In this document: in pieces, positions 1-9,354 of the stretch
Position numbering within the stretch: the first letter of the stretch is position 1
Layout of the letters: each line of letters opens with the position of its first letter
Assembly: GCA_002726205.1 (NCBI GenBank)
Contig: PBSL01000074.1
Span: forward strand, 1 to 64,000
DNA from: Planctomycetaceae bacterium
GTDB lineage: Bacteria; Planctomycetota; Planctomycetia; Planctomycetales; Planctomycetaceae
Direction of reading: 5' to 3'
Length of the DNA stretch: 64,000 nucleotides
Translations under genes and position numbers: made by a program
The notes under the pieces: model-generated
Told to the model about the DNA's origin: nothing
Database searches by the model: none
The model's input: the letters and a program-made list of their open reading frames with translations, nothing else

Positions 1-103
1 CTTGGGGTCGGCTTTCTTGGGGTCGGCTTTCTTGGGGTCGGCTTTCTTGGGGTCGGCCTTCTTGGGAGCGGCCTTCTTGGGAGCGGCCTTCTTGGGAGCG
101 GAT
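1..103 (-). repeat. 15-bp tandem repeat encoding PKKA(D/A) units
   Basis: About seven 15-bp units (cttggggtcggcttt, then the variant cttgggagcggcctt) run to the left edge. Read on the minus strand they encode Pro-Lys-Lys-Ala-Asp, then Pro-Lys-Lys-Ala-Ala. The array is in frame with the PpiD-like gene and gives a lysine-rich tail or linker. Confidence 0.85.
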
Positions 104-1755
104 GGTTCGTTCTGGAAGGAGACGAGCTGATGGGAATCCAGAAGCTCTAGTGCCGCATTGCCAGCGTCACCTTCTTTCTTGGTGTCAGTTTTCTTGGTGT
201 CAGTTTTCTTGGTGTCAGTTTTCTTGGTGTCAGTTTTCTCTGGAGCTGGCTCGGCTGTTTCTGGATCGGGCAATTGTCGGAATCGCGGGTTGAGAAATTC
301 GGTTTCGCGGTGCTTGTTGTAGTAGGCGGTGATCTCGTCGTCGGTCACCGGCTGGATATCGTCATTGGTCAGGGGATCGTTGGCTTCGACGAGTTCCTGA
401 AACCGGTCAAAATCGGCGACAAAAACGCCGAGTTTGACACGGCGAGGTTGAAGGAATCCGGGCATCCCTTCTCCTCTTTGGTTGGGAGAGACATCCTTGA
501 AACTGTCGAACAAGTTGCTCAGCATTCCCGGATCCGGTTCGCGTTCCTTGTCGATGAACGCTGCGACGGGCAACATCGCCACGTCGAGTGACTGCTTCTC
601 ATTGCGTTGACGGAACTGCGACCATGCTTCGTGGGGGCTGAAATGCCTTGCTGGTGCCAGCAGGTCCACGGCGGTCTGGATCCGGATTTCTTCCCTCATG
701 GCCTCGAAGAGGTCTTTTTCCGAGAGCCCGACCCGTTTGAGCACCCGGTTGTAGATGTCGAGGCTGAGCATGTTGCCGTCGGCCAGTTGTTCTGCCAGCG
801 ACTGGAGTTCGCGGGCCTGGGAGAAGATTTGCATCACCTGGTTGAGGTTTGAATTGTCGGAAGTCATCTGGCCACGTTGCATCATCGTTTGCGCTTCTTG
901 CATCATGAGCGTGGCTTGTTGCAGCAATCCCGGCTTGTAACGTTTTCCACTGGTGAAACGTTCGATATAGGCTCGGACCGAGTCGTCGTTGATCTCGATC
1001 TGCAGCCGATCCGCCTCGCGACGAAACAGCTCGCCGAGGACCACGTCGTGTCGAACCGAGGTGCGGTTCCCGAAACGGACGCCGACGTGAAAGCTGTCCT
1101 GCATCGAATTGCCGAATCCGGGGACGACGGCATCGACGGCGGAGACCAGGAACTGCGTCACGAGCGAGCGTCGCCGTTCGAGTCGGTCGAGATCGCTTTC
1201 AGAGAGCGTCTCCTCACCGAGTGTCACCGGCGCTAACGGCGGGACCACGGCATTGCCGACAATTCCCATCGTGGTGCCAAACAGAACACCGGTAATCACG
1301 GCGGCGATGGGAGCATTCAGGTTCCATTCCCGGCCGCGAATCAGCTTGATCTTGGTCTGATCCGCGATCCGCGATTTCCAGCTCCGGGTGGCTCCTGTGA
1401 CATCTCGGCTGCTGGCAACGCTCCAAAAGGCAAAAGCCACCGTACCCGTTCCACCGATAAGGACCGCATACGAAAGGCCCGCATTCTCCATTCGCAGACC
1501 CATTGCCACCACGGCCCCACCGACGGCTCCCCAGAGACCATATTCCATTGCCTGTCCACTGCCGGCCTTGATTGTCCAGGCCAGTCCGGCACCCAGCAGT
1601 GGCAGCAGAAAGACCGAGAGACGTTCGATCTGGCCGGGATTTTGTGCCAGTTGCATCAACGGGTCAAGGATGACAAACGACGCCATCGAAAGCCCGACGA
1701 GGACAACCATCATCACGCCGGTGTGCTTTCGGAAAAAACTGAATGGAGAAGCCAT
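1..1755 (-). CDS. PpiD/SurA-like membrane-anchored chaperone, C-terminus beyond window
   Basis: The first 585 residues are present and the reading frame is open to the left edge. ATG at 1755 follows a GAGGG ribosome-binding site. About five hydrophobic segments (roughly residues 10-30 and on to about 165) precede a helical region that resembles the SurA/PpiD N-terminal chaperone domain, including DDEITAYYNKHRETEF, typical of the segment just before the rotamase domain in PpiD. Two low-complexity stretches follow: KTDTK repeats and PKKA/PKKAD repeats. A likely role is folding of exported proteins at the membrane. Whether a parvulin (rotamase) domain follows cannot be seen. The several N-terminal membrane segments are more than the single anchor of classical PpiD. 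It is divergent from topA with a 172-base spacer. Confidence 0.7.
   Translation of the reverse strand, partial: MASPFSFFRKHTGVMMVVLVGLSMASFVILDPLMQLAQNPGQIERLSVFLLPLLGAGLAWTIKAGSGQAMEYGLWGAVGGAVVAMGLRMENAGLSYAVLIGGTGTVAFAFWSVASSRDVTGATRSWKSRIADQTKIKLIRGREWNLNAPIAAVITGVLFGTTMGIVGNAVVPPLAPVTLGEETLSESDLDRLERRRSLVTQFLVSAVDAVVPGFGNSMQDSFHVGVRFGNRTSVRHDVVLGELFRREADRLQIEINDDSVRAYIERFTSGKRYKPGLLQQATLMMQEAQTMMQRGQMTSDNSNLNQVMQIFSQARELQSLAEQLADGNMLSLDIYNRVLKRVGLSEKDLFEAMREEIRIQTAVDLLAPARHFSPHEAWSQFRQRNEKQSLDVAMLPVAAFIDKEREPDPGMLSNLFDSFKDVSPNQRGEGMPGFLQPRRVKLGVFVADFDRFQELVEANDPLTNDDIQPVTDDEITAYYNKHRETEFLNPRFRQLPDPETAEPAPEKTDTKKTDTKKTDTKKTDTKKEGDAGNAALELLDSHQLVSFQNEPSAPKKAAPKKAAPKKADPKKADPKKADPKKADPK
176..238 (-). 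repeat. 15-bp tandem repeat encoding KTDTK units
   Basis: Four near-perfect copies of a 15-bp unit (ttcttggtgtcagtt). On the minus strand they encode Thr-Asp-Thr-Lys-Lys repeats inside the PpiD-like gene. Copy number could vary between strains without breaking the frame. Confidence 0.85.
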
Positions 1756-1806
1756 TGAGACCCTCGAATCAACTGCGGACGGAAGTCGCCTGCTAAGACC
1801 AGCCAC

Positions 1807-1834
1807 TTGACAGAAGTACCGATCATCGTTTAAC
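1807..1834 (+). promoter_or_regulatory. Candidate sigma-70 promoter of topA with palindrome on the -10
   Basis: Consensus -35 TTGACA (1807-1812), 16-base spacer, -10-like TTTAAC (1829-1834). An inverted repeat ATCGTT-T-AACGAT (1825-1837) covers the -10 and could be an operator. The match rests on sequence only. Confidence 0.45.
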
Positions 1835-1927
1835 GATCGTCGAGACGCCTGTCGATGGCGAACCATTCTAGTTTCCATGAAAAATGCGTGACAAGTCCAG
1901 CAGCCCGGGCAAACGGTCGACCTGATC

Positions 1928-4753
1928 ATGGCAAAGACAGTCAAGAACACCGGTGGCGGGACCGCGTCGACATCCGGCCGCGGACGTCAGTTGGTGATCG
2001 TTGAATCGCCGGCGAAGGCCAAGACGATCAACAAGTACCTTGGCCCCGATTTTCAGGTCGAGGCTTCTGTCGGCCATGTCCGTGACCTGCCCAAGCGGAA
2101 TCCCAAGGGGGTTGATTCGCCGGTGCCGGGCATTGATCTCGACAACGACTTCCAGCCGAACTACGTGCCGATCGATGGCAAGAAGAAGACCATCCGGGAA
2201 CTCAAGAAAGTCGCCAGGACCTGCGACGACATCTGGCTGGCCACCGACCTTGATCGTGAAGGAGAGGCGATCGCCTGGCATCTGGCCGAGGAACTCGAAC
2301 TGCCCGTCGATCGGCTCAAGCGGGTGGTTTTCAACGCGGTGACCAAGCAGGCCATCGAACGCGCCTTCCAGAATCCTCGCGCGATCGACATGGACATGGT
2401 CAACGCGCAGCAGGCCCGCCGAATTCTCGACCGGATCGTCGGCTACCAGGTTTCGCCGTTGCTGTGGAAGAAGGTCGCCGGTGGACTCAGTGCCGGACGG
2501 GTTCAGAGCGTAACAGTCATGCTGGTCGTCGAGCGGGAACAACTGATCCGCGCGCATGTTCCCGACGAATCCTGGAGCATCGGCGTTTGCCTGGCCCGGG
2601 ATCCCGCCGAGGCGGCGGGACTGGTTGATTCCTGGGCGGAGTTCATTGCCCAGCGCGACGAGAAGGGTAAGCCGCCCACACGAAAGCAGAGAAATGCCTG
2701 GCTCGACCAACACCGTGGACTGCGGACACAACTGGTCGAAGTTGGCGGGGCGCCTTTCCTGCTGGAGTGCTCGGGCGAGGATCCGCCGGATCTTACCGAC
2801 GACGTTCGTGCTGCAGCCGAGGCGGCCGGCCTGGTCGATGTGGAGATCGTTTCCGTCGAGGACGAAGATGGCAAGGGACCGGCGCGTTACCGTCGCGAGG
2901 TCACCGGCCGGATCGATCCGGCGACCGTTTATCGCGTCAAGGAGATTTCGACACGTCCCAGCCCCGCCTCACCACGGCCTCCCTTCAAGACCAGCACGCT
3001 GCAGCGTGCCGCGGCGACCTACCTGGGATTTACCGCTGATCGCACGATGAGAGCCGCGCAGTCGCTCTACCAGGGAGTGGCACTTGGTGGCGGTGACCAG
3101 GTCGGCCTGATCACCTACATGCGAACCGACTCGACGCACCTGGCCGACGAGGCGATTCAGGCGGCACGAACTCTGATCGAATCCAACTACGGTGAGGCAT
3201 TCCGGCCGGACACGCCACGGATCTACGAGACCAACCGTGACGATGCACAGGAAGCCCACGAGGCGATCCGGCCAACCGACGTCAAACGTACTCCCGACGA
3301 TCTGCGATCCAGGCTCAATGACGACCAATGGAAACTCTACGATCTGATCTGGCGGAGATTTCTGGCCTGCCAGATGACCGATGCGCAATGGGAATCGACG
3401 ACGGTGCTGATGGAACGGGCCGACCGGGAAACCGGCGCGGTGTTGAAGGCCAAGGGACGTGTCCAGGTCTTCGCCGGGTTCCAGGAGGTGGCTGGAGTTG
3501 CCGAGTCCGATGAACAGGTGTTGCCGGCGTTGACCGAGGACGAGCGGTTGGCCCCGTTCGACATCCTCCCGCGCCAGAAATTCTCGTCGCCTCCTGCAAG
3601 GTACAACGAGGCTTCGCTGATCAAGAAACTCGAGGAGGAAGGCATCGGCCGCCCCTCGACTTATGCCTCGATCCTCAAGGTCATCCAGGACCGGCGTTAC
3701 GCCGAGAAGCGTGGCGGGGCGGCGCTGTTTCCGACCGATCTCGGGGAGGTCGTCACCGAGAAGCTCAAGCAGGGTTTCCCCCGCATCATGGACGTCGGTT
3801 ACACGAAATGGATGGAGGGGCAGCTCGACGCGGTCGAGGGGGGAGACACCGACTGGGTCGAGTTCTTGCGGGAGTTCTACGGTCCGTTTCGCGAAAGCCT
3901 GGAATCGGCTCACGAGGCGATGACGCATGCGAAGGCCGAAACCGAACTGGCACCCGACGAATACCGTTGTCCCGACTGCGGCAAGCGGACCGAGTACCGC
4001 TTCGGGAAGAACGGGAAGTTCCTCAGTTGCACCGGCTTCAACGTCAAACCGATCCCCTCGGAGATTGATTGTCCCGAGTGTCAGGCGGTGCCGCTGGACG
4101 TCAATCGGGGGAAAACCGCCCGGGCCCGGCCGTTCCTGACATGTTCGGATTGTCAGCACAAGCTGACCTGGAGGAAGTTGACCGCCGAGCAGAAGGAAAC
4201 CGTTGCCGAAATGGCGGCGAAGATTCCCGAACCGTGTCGTTACGCCGCGCCGATCGATTTCCGGGGACGGCCCATCGAGCCCGAGCGGACCAACGTGGCG
4301 TGCCCGAAGTGCGGGGAGGCGATGATCCGGCGAACCGGCCGATTTGGGCCGTTCCTGAGTTGCCCGGACTATCCCGCCTGTGACGGTGTCGCCAACCTCG
4401 ACAGGAAGACCGGCGTCGTCAAGCTGCCCAAACCGCCACCGCTGGAAACCGACCTGTTGTGCTCCAAGTGCGATCAACCACTGAACCTCCGCAACGGCAA
4501 ACGCGGTCCTTGGCTGGGTTGCTCGACGTTCCCCAAGTGCAAGGGGCGGCAGGGATGGGTGAAACTCGAGGAAGAAATTCGGGATCGCTGGGCGAAAGCG
4601 CTGACCGACTGGGAAGCCGAGAACCAGCCGTCACCCCTGTTGACCACTGACGGAGAACGGCTCGAGGAAGGTTTTCAGCCGGTGGTTCAGGACGACGACG
4701 ACGACGACGACGACCAGGAAGACGGTGGCGTCGACGAACAGGCCCAAACCTAG
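1928..4753 (+). CDS. topA: DNA topoisomerase I (type IA)
   Basis: A 941-residue type IA topoisomerase that relaxes negative supercoils. The TOPRIM domain starts with VIVESPAKAKTI near residue 22 and carries the acidic metal motif ATDLDREGEAIAWHL. The catalytic tyrosine is Tyr397 in TYMRTDSTHL, and GIGRPSTYA follows. From about residue 680 there are four cysteine-pair modules (CPDC, CPEC/CSDC, CPKC, CSKC), matching the C-terminal zinc-finger region of the family. The protein is longer than E. coli TopA (865 residues) because of extra sequence between the TOPRIM/archway part and the tyrosine (about residues 220-340) and an acidic tail with eight consecutive aspartates. Its stop codon shares a CTAG with convergent ubiX. 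Confidence 0.97.
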   Translation: MAKTVKNTGGGTASTSGRGRQLVIVESPAKAKTINKYLGPDFQVEASVGHVRDLPKRNPKGVDSPVPGIDLDNDFQPNYVPIDGKKKTIRELKKVARTCDDIWLATDLDREGEAIAWHLAEELELPVDRLKRVVFNAVTKQAIERAFQNPRAIDMDMVNAQQARRILDRIVGYQVSPLLWKKVAGGLSAGRVQSVTVMLVVEREQLIRAHVPDESWSIGVCLARDPAEAAGLVDSWAEFIAQRDEKGKPPTRKQRNAWLDQHRGLRTQLVEVGGAPFLLECSGEDPPDLTDDVRAAAEAAGLVDVEIVSVEDEDGKGPARYRREVTGRIDPATVYRVKEISTRPSPASPRPPFKTSTLQRAAATYLGFTADRTMRAAQSLYQGVALGGGDQVGLITYMRTDSTHLADEAIQAARTLIESNYGEAFRPDTPRIYETNRDDAQEAHEAIRPTDVKRTPDDLRSRLNDDQWKLYDLIWRRFLACQMTDAQWESTTVLMERADRETGAVLKAKGRVQVFAGFQEVAGVAESDEQVLPALTEDERLAPFDILPRQKFSSPPARYNEASLIKKLEEEGIGRPSTYASILKVIQDRRYAEKRGGAALFPTDLGEVVTEKLKQGFPRIMDVGYTKWMEGQLDAVEGGDTDWVEFLREFYGPFRESLESAHEAMTHAKAETELAPDEYRCPDCGKRTEYRFGKNGKFLSCTGFNVKPIPSEIDCPECQAVPLDVNRGKTARARPFLTCSDCQHKLTWRKLTAEQKETVAEMAAKIPEPCRYAAPIDFRGRPIEPERTNVACPKCGEAMIRRTGRFGPFLSCPDYPACDGVANLDRKTGVVKLPKPPPLETDLLCSKCDQPLNLRNGKRGPWLGCSTFPKCKGRQGWVKLEEEIRDRWAKALTDWEAENQPSPLLTTDGERLEEGFQPVVQDDDDDDDDQEDGGVDEQAQT

Positions 4754-5358
4754 TCGATCTCTGCTGGCGACCCCCACCGCCTTGTCAGTTCGACCTCGAC
4801 GCCCAGTTGGTCGCAGACGCGGCCGACGATGAAATCGACCAGGTCGTCGATCGATTGTGGCGCGAGGTAGAATCCCGGCGCGGCCGGCAGCACCACGCCT
4901 CCGGCGGCGGCGACGGTCTGCATGTTCTTCAATTGCACCACGCCCAGCGGTGTTTCCCGCGGCACGACCACCAGCGGTCGCTGTTCCTTGAGATGCACGT
5001 CGGCGGCTCGTTGGATGAGGTTTCGCGAGAGCCCCGTGGCGATGGCGGCGAGCGTGCCCATCGAACAGGGGCAGATTGCCATCCCTGCTGTCGGGAAGGA
5101 TCCACTGGCAATGCCGGCAGTGAAGTCCGCATGGTGATGGTAGACCAGTTCGCCGTTGGACTCACTGCCGCCGGTGATCACGGCAGGGTCAAAATGGTCC
5201 AGATCCACGACGAGTTCCAGTTCGTGTGCGAGCACCTGGGCGCCGGCGGGGCTGATTGCCAGATGGACTCGTCGTCCGGCTGTCAGCAGGACCTGCAGGA
5301 GCCGAAGACCGTAGGCGGCTCCGCTCGCTCCCGTGATTGCAACGACCAGGTCTGGCAT
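4750..5358 (-). CDS. ubiX: Flavin prenyltransferase UbiX
   Basis: A 202-residue protein that makes prenylated FMN, the cofactor of UbiD-family decarboxylases in quinone biosynthesis. The N-terminal nucleotide-binding loop ITGASGAAYG, the ICPCSMGTLAAIATG region and the VVPRETPLG motif are all characteristic. ATG at 5358 is preferred over the in-frame GTG at 5361. It lies 42 bases downstream of ubiE on the same strand, so the two probably form a quinone-biosynthesis operon. No UbiD is visible in the window. Confidence 0.93.
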   Translation of the reverse strand: MPDLVVAITGASGAAYGLRLLQVLLTAGRRVHLAISPAGAQVLAHELELVVDLDHFDPAVITGGSESNGELVYHHHADFTAGIASGSFPTAGMAICPCSMGTLAAIATGLSRNLIQRAADVHLKEQRPLVVVPRETPLGVVQLKNMQTVAAAGGVVLPAAPGFYLAPQSIDDLVDFIVGRVCDQLGVEVELTRRWGSPAEID

Positions 5359-5400
5359 CACCGTGTTCTCCCGGTCGGGAATTCCGACGCGTACTGCAGT

Positions 5401-6144
5401 CTAGTCGATCCGGCCGCCGCGCTCATCCCGTCGGGGTCCCGGCTTGCGGCCGACATAAACGGTGACAGTTCCCAGTGTCAGGGGATGGACGGTTACGTCG
5501 ACCAACCCGACCTCGCGCATCAACTCGGCAAACGCCTCGCCCTGGAGAAACTCGGCGGAGGAGGCGGCCAGGTAGGAATAGGCGGCGTCGGGATCCGGGG
5601 AAAGCCAACGGCCGATCCTGGGCATCACGTGGTTGAAGTACAGTCCGAACAACTGCCTGACCACCGGCCAGCGAGGTGCCGAGGTTTCGAGAATGACGAC
5701 GTGGCCGTCGGGACCACAGACCCGGGTCATCTCGGCCAACCCGTGGCGGGTTTCACCGACGTTGCGGATGCCGAATCCGGCCGAGACGACCTGGAAGCGA
5801 TTGTCGGGACAGGGCAATCGAAGCGTGTCGGCGCCCACGTAGCGGATCGTCTCGTTGATCCCGGGAGACTTGTCCCTGGCATACATGAGCATCGTGTGCG
5901 TGAAATCCGTGCCGAGAACAATCGCGTTTTGTCCAAGACGCCGGGCCCACGCCAGCGCCAGATCTCCGGTGCCGCAGCAGACATCCAGCACCGGTTGATC
6001 GGGAATCAGCGGGACCGATTGTACGGTCCGCTTTCGCCAGTACCGGTCCAGGCCCAGTGTCAGTAACTGGTTCATCCGGTCGTATCGCGGGGCGATCGAC
6101 GCGAACATCCGGCGGACTCGCAACTGTGATTTGTCGACGGGCAT
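5401..6144 (-). CDS. ubiE: Demethylmenaquinone/ubiquinone C-methyltransferase UbiE/MenG
   Basis: A 247-residue class I SAM-dependent methyltransferase that performs C-methylation late in quinone synthesis. The SAM-binding motif is VLDVCCGTGDLALAW, and the UbiE signature SAGFGIRNV is present. The frame stays open far upstream on this strand, but homology begins at MPVDKSQLRVRRMFASIAPRYD, so ATG at 6144 was chosen. Planctomycetes usually make menaquinone, so MenG activity is the likely one (inference). ubiX follows immediately. Confidence 0.93.
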   Translation of the reverse strand: MPVDKSQLRVRRMFASIAPRYDRMNQLLTLGLDRYWRKRTVQSVPLIPDQPVLDVCCGTGDLALAWARRLGQNAIVLGTDFTHTMLMYARDKSPGINETIRYVGADTLRLPCPDNRFQVVSAGFGIRNVGETRHGLAEMTRVCGPDGHVVILETSAPRWPVVRQLFGLYFNHVMPRIGRWLSPDPDAAYSYLAASSAEFLQGEAFAELMREVGLVDVTVHPLTLGTVTVYVGRKPGPRRDERGGRID

Positions 6145-6290
6145 TGCCGCGGTCTCGCCTGCTCGTGGCACCGGTTGCCGTCCACCTGCCGGGTCAGGGT
6201 GTTTTTCACCGTCAGGTGGTTCCAACGGCGTACTTGTCCAGCCTACAGCAGGCTGCCGGTGACAGCGAGTCACCACCACCAGGCCCGGTC

Positions 6291-6319
6291 TTGGCCTTTT
6301 TGCCGACTTTCCATAGACT
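6291..6319 (+). promoter_or_regulatory. Candidate sigma-70 promoter for the 6402 gene
   Basis: TTGGCC (6291-6296), a 17-base spacer and TAGACT (6314-6319), each 4 of 6 to consensus. It lies in the divergent gap between ubiE and the large exported-protein gene, which has a GGAGG-rich ribosome-binding site at about 6381-6393. Confidence 0.35.
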
Positions 6320-6401
6320 CCCGTCGCGATTGTTTCGAACGCTCTCGATGACCATCGCCCGACGGCCGACGGCCGACGGAAGGAGGAAAGGAGTCCTCCC
6401 C

Positions 6402-9311
6402 TTGCAGAACCAACACGCCGAGATGCCGCGCCAGTCGATGGTGAAGGGGTCGGTTGCGCAACTGGCGTGGCTGGCTGCGATTGCGGTGTCGGGCGGAGTT
6501 TTCGAGACCGTCGCCACCGCTTCGGTCCGAGAGACATTTGACGAACCCGAGCTTTCGTCGCGGGTTGATGTGTCGGCGTCGACGGCCCGCGTTGACGTTC
6601 ATCGCCGCGAGGCGACCGGGGGGTTCGACGAGGCCGGATGTGAGCGGGTGGTCGTGAAGACGAGTCGGCTGGGAACGGTTGCCACCTGGCAGCAGGACAT
6701 TGTGCCGGCACGGGTGATCGACGAATTGCAGGTCGCTCTGGTCACCAGGTGTTCGGTGACCGGCCTGCAATTGGCCGCCCGGGTCGTTTTTCCTCACCAG
6801 GTCGATCCCCGCAACGGCCGGACGCTGACCGATGTGATCAGGGGGCCGGCCGGAACGCGTCCGGGGCGATGGCAACAATTGGTTCTGGAGCGATTTCCCG
6901 CCCGGTTGCGGGAGCGGCTGGTGCTGCTGCGGGCCCGCCTGAAGTTGCCGACCCTCGACAGTCGCGATGCCTATATCGACCGTGTGATCCTGCGGATCGA
7001 GCCGCCGCCCGGGCGGACCGGCTGGCTGATCGATGATCTCCGTGTCCGGCCGGTTGTCGCTCCTCGAAGCAACCTGCTGGCGAGTGTCGCGGCCCGGGAG
7101 CCTGAAGATCGCGAGACCTCACCGGTGACGATGCGACTCGACCGGATGATCGTCGAGGATTATCCATTCTTTCCACGGATCATTCCCTATCACGGCGAAT
7201 CGCCGGAGGTGCTCAAGGCGGCCGGGGCCAACCTGGTGTTGATTTCCGACCATCGCCAGCTCGGCCTGGTACAGCGTTTGCGCGATGCCGGAGTCTGGGT
7301 GATGGCCGAGCCACCTCGGCCGACCACCGCTGACGGGGCCCTCGCCGATGCCCGGACCGCCACGCTGGTGCCGATCGACGAGCGTTCCGACGGCGTCCTC
7401 TGCTGGTACCTCGGATCGAAAATCCCGTCCCGGTCATCACGCGTAGAATTCACCGCTGGTGATCAGTCGGATTGGACCGATTTGACCCGTTGGGTTGGGC
7501 AGGTGCGGTCGGCCGATCGTCGCAGGCAACGGCCGATCCTGGCCGATGTCGTTGGCTTCGAGCATGTCGTTTCGCGGCAACGACTGTTGCCGTCCGTCAG
7601 CCGTGATGTGATCCAGACGGGATTTCCGCTGAGGCTCTACCAGCGATGGCTCGAAGACCGCCGCCGCCGGATGCGGCCGGGAGCCCTGGCCTGGACCTGG
7701 ATCCGTACTGACACCGAGCCACTGTTGATCGAACCCGAGCAGATCGAGTTGCAGGTGCGAGCGGCACTGGCGTCGGGTTACCGCGGTATCGGGTTCGCCA
7801 AATCTCGGTCTCTCGAGACCCGCGGTCCCGGGGCACGTGAACGGCAACTGATGCTTGGATTGATCAATCTCGAACTCGAACTCCTCGAACCGTGGCTGGC
7901 CACATCGACACGGATTGGCCAGTTACCGATCACGGTTGGGCGAGTCCTTCCAGCCGGCAGCCTTGCCGATCAACCCGAGAAAGCAACCTCGCGTTCGTTG
8001 GACACCGGCCGCCGCGCCCGCCGGCGTCGTCGGGTCGTGGTTGCCAACAACTCCCCGGGCTGGTCACGGCCACGGATCGATCGCCGGGTGCAGGCCGTGT
8101 TGTTTCGAACCGAGTACGGACGGTTGTTGATGACGTCCTGGATCGAAGAGAACGCCCAGTTTGTTCCGGGACAGATGGCGTTGACGGATGTGTCGGTGGT
8201 TGTTCCTGGAGGTGACGAGACATCGACGGCCTGGGAAGTGACAACAACGGGCCTGCACAGCGTGCCGATGCGGCGGGTGGCCGGAGGTGTGGAACTGCGG
8301 CTGAAATGGCTGGATCGCGCCGCCAGTATTATCCTGACGTCGGATCATCAACTCGTCGGGATGCTTCGCAAGAAAGTGACCTCGCTGGCACCGCGTGCCG
8401 CCCGCATGGCTCTGGAACTGGCCCAGGCCAAGCTCGGTCGAGTCCGGCAGGTCGATCGACGCCTCCGGCAACTCGGTCAACCGCAGCCCGACGCCGACCG
8501 GTTGCTCTCTCGCGCCTTCGATTGCCTGACCCAGGCTGCCGCGGCCTTTGATCGCAACGACCTCGATGGCTCCCGACGCTGGAGCGACAGCACGCTGCAA
8601 ACGGTCCGGATTCTCCAGCGGGCTCACTGGGAACACACCGTCGGCAAGGCGACCTCACCGGTCGCCAGCACCTGGTCACGGTGTTTTCAGACCCTGCCGC
8701 AACACTGGATAATGCAGCAGACGCTTCTCGCGAACCAGGCAGGTGCCGAGCCCCGGCTCGTCGGTGGTGATTTCGAGGACATCCAGGAAATGATCCGGGC
8801 AGGCTGGACGAGTCGCCACGCCGAAGTCAGCGGAATGACGATGAAGGCCGAGGTGTACGACGGGGGTACCAATGGCGGGACGAGCGGCAGTTGCCTGAGG
8901 TTGGTCGCCCGTCCCGGACCGCGCGTCGCGGTACCTTCGACGTTGCCCTGGCGGACGGTGACCGTCCAGTCGCCGCGTGTCCCGGTCGAGGCTGGTGAAC
9001 TGATTCGGATCAGCGGCCGCGTGCGACTGGTGTCTTCCGGCCCCGGCGGACTGGACGGTGGCGTGATCGAGGACAGCCTGGGAGGATCGGCCGCCGGGCT
9101 GCACTGTCGTCGTCCCGGTGGCTGGCGTCGATTTGAACTGGTCCGTCGAGCCCCACGCGCGACTGATGTTCGCTTGCAGGTGGCGATGGAGGGCGTTGGG
9201 GAATTGCGAGTCGATGACCTGCAGATTGAGGTGATTCCCGGCGGCTTGGCACCGTCCGGGCGATTGCCTAAAGTCGAACCCGACACGGTCTCGACCCGGG
9301 CGGCGCGATGA
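6402..9311 (+). CDS. Large exported protein of unknown function
   Basis: About 969 residues; I do not recognise the family. TTG at 6402 was chosen because AGGAGG/GGAG lies at 6381-6393; ATG codons at 6423 and 6438 are alternatives. A hydrophobic stretch (VAQLAWLAAIAVSGGVF) near the N-terminus looks like a signal peptide. A middle region (LNLVLISDHRQLGL-like, DVVGFEHVVSRQR, ALAWTWIRT, ASGYRGIGFAKS) reads like a TIM-barrel glycosidase-type fold. A helical region follows, and the C-terminus (from about residue 820) resembles a beta-sandwich carbohydrate-binding or discoidin-like module. An extracytoplasmic carbohydrate-related role is only an inference. It stands alone between ubiE and aldolase. 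Confidence 0.7.
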   Translation: MQNQHAEMPRQSMVKGSVAQLAWLAAIAVSGGVFETVATASVRETFDEPELSSRVDVSASTARVDVHRREATGGFDEAGCERVVVKTSRLGTVATWQQDIVPARVIDELQVALVTRCSVTGLQLAARVVFPHQVDPRNGRTLTDVIRGPAGTRPGRWQQLVLERFPARLRERLVLLRARLKLPTLDSRDAYIDRVILRIEPPPGRTGWLIDDLRVRPVVAPRSNLLASVAAREPEDRETSPVTMRLDRMIVEDYPFFPRIIPYHGESPEVLKAAGANLVLISDHRQLGLVQRLRDAGVWVMAEPPRPTTADGALADARTATLVPIDERSDGVLCWYLGSKIPSRSSRVEFTAGDQSDWTDLTRWVGQVRSADRRRQRPILADVVGFEHVVSRQRLLPSVSRDVIQTGFPLRLYQRWLEDRRRRMRPGALAWTWIRTDTEPLLIEPEQIELQVRAALASGYRGIGFAKSRSLETRGPGARERQLMLGLINLELELLEPWLATSTRIGQLPITVGRVLPAGSLADQPEKATSRSLDTGRRARRRRRVVVANNSPGWSRPRIDRRVQAVLFRTEYGRLLMTSWIEENAQFVPGQMALTDVSVVVPGGDETSTAWEVTTTGLHSVPMRRVAGGVELRLKWLDRAASIILTSDHQLVGMLRKKVTSLAPRAARMALELAQAKLGRVRQVDRRLRQLGQPQPDADRLLSRAFDCLTQAAAAFDRNDLDGSRRWSDSTLQTVRILQRAHWEHTVGKATSPVASTWSRCFQTLPQHWIMQQTLLANQAGAEPRLVGGDFEDIQEMIRAGWTSRHAEVSGMTMKAEVYDGGTNGGTSGSCLRLVARPGPRVAVPSTLPWRTVTVQSPRVPVEAGELIRISGRVRLVSSGPGGLDGGVIEDSLGGSAAGLHCRRPGGWRRFELVRRAPRATDVRLQVAMEGVGELRVDDLQIEVIPGGLAPSGRLPKVEPDTVSTRAAR

Positions 9312-9354
9312 TGCGATCGCCGGTGGGGCCTCCGACATGACCGGATGAGCACCG

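Noticed and set aside
2969-4477. A 502-residue open frame antisense to topA, and similar long antisense frames at 31516-33087, 54722-56104 and 56283-58301
   Set aside because: Each lies wholly opposite well-recognised genes, shows no family motifs and has the composition expected of reverse-strand reading in high-GC DNA.
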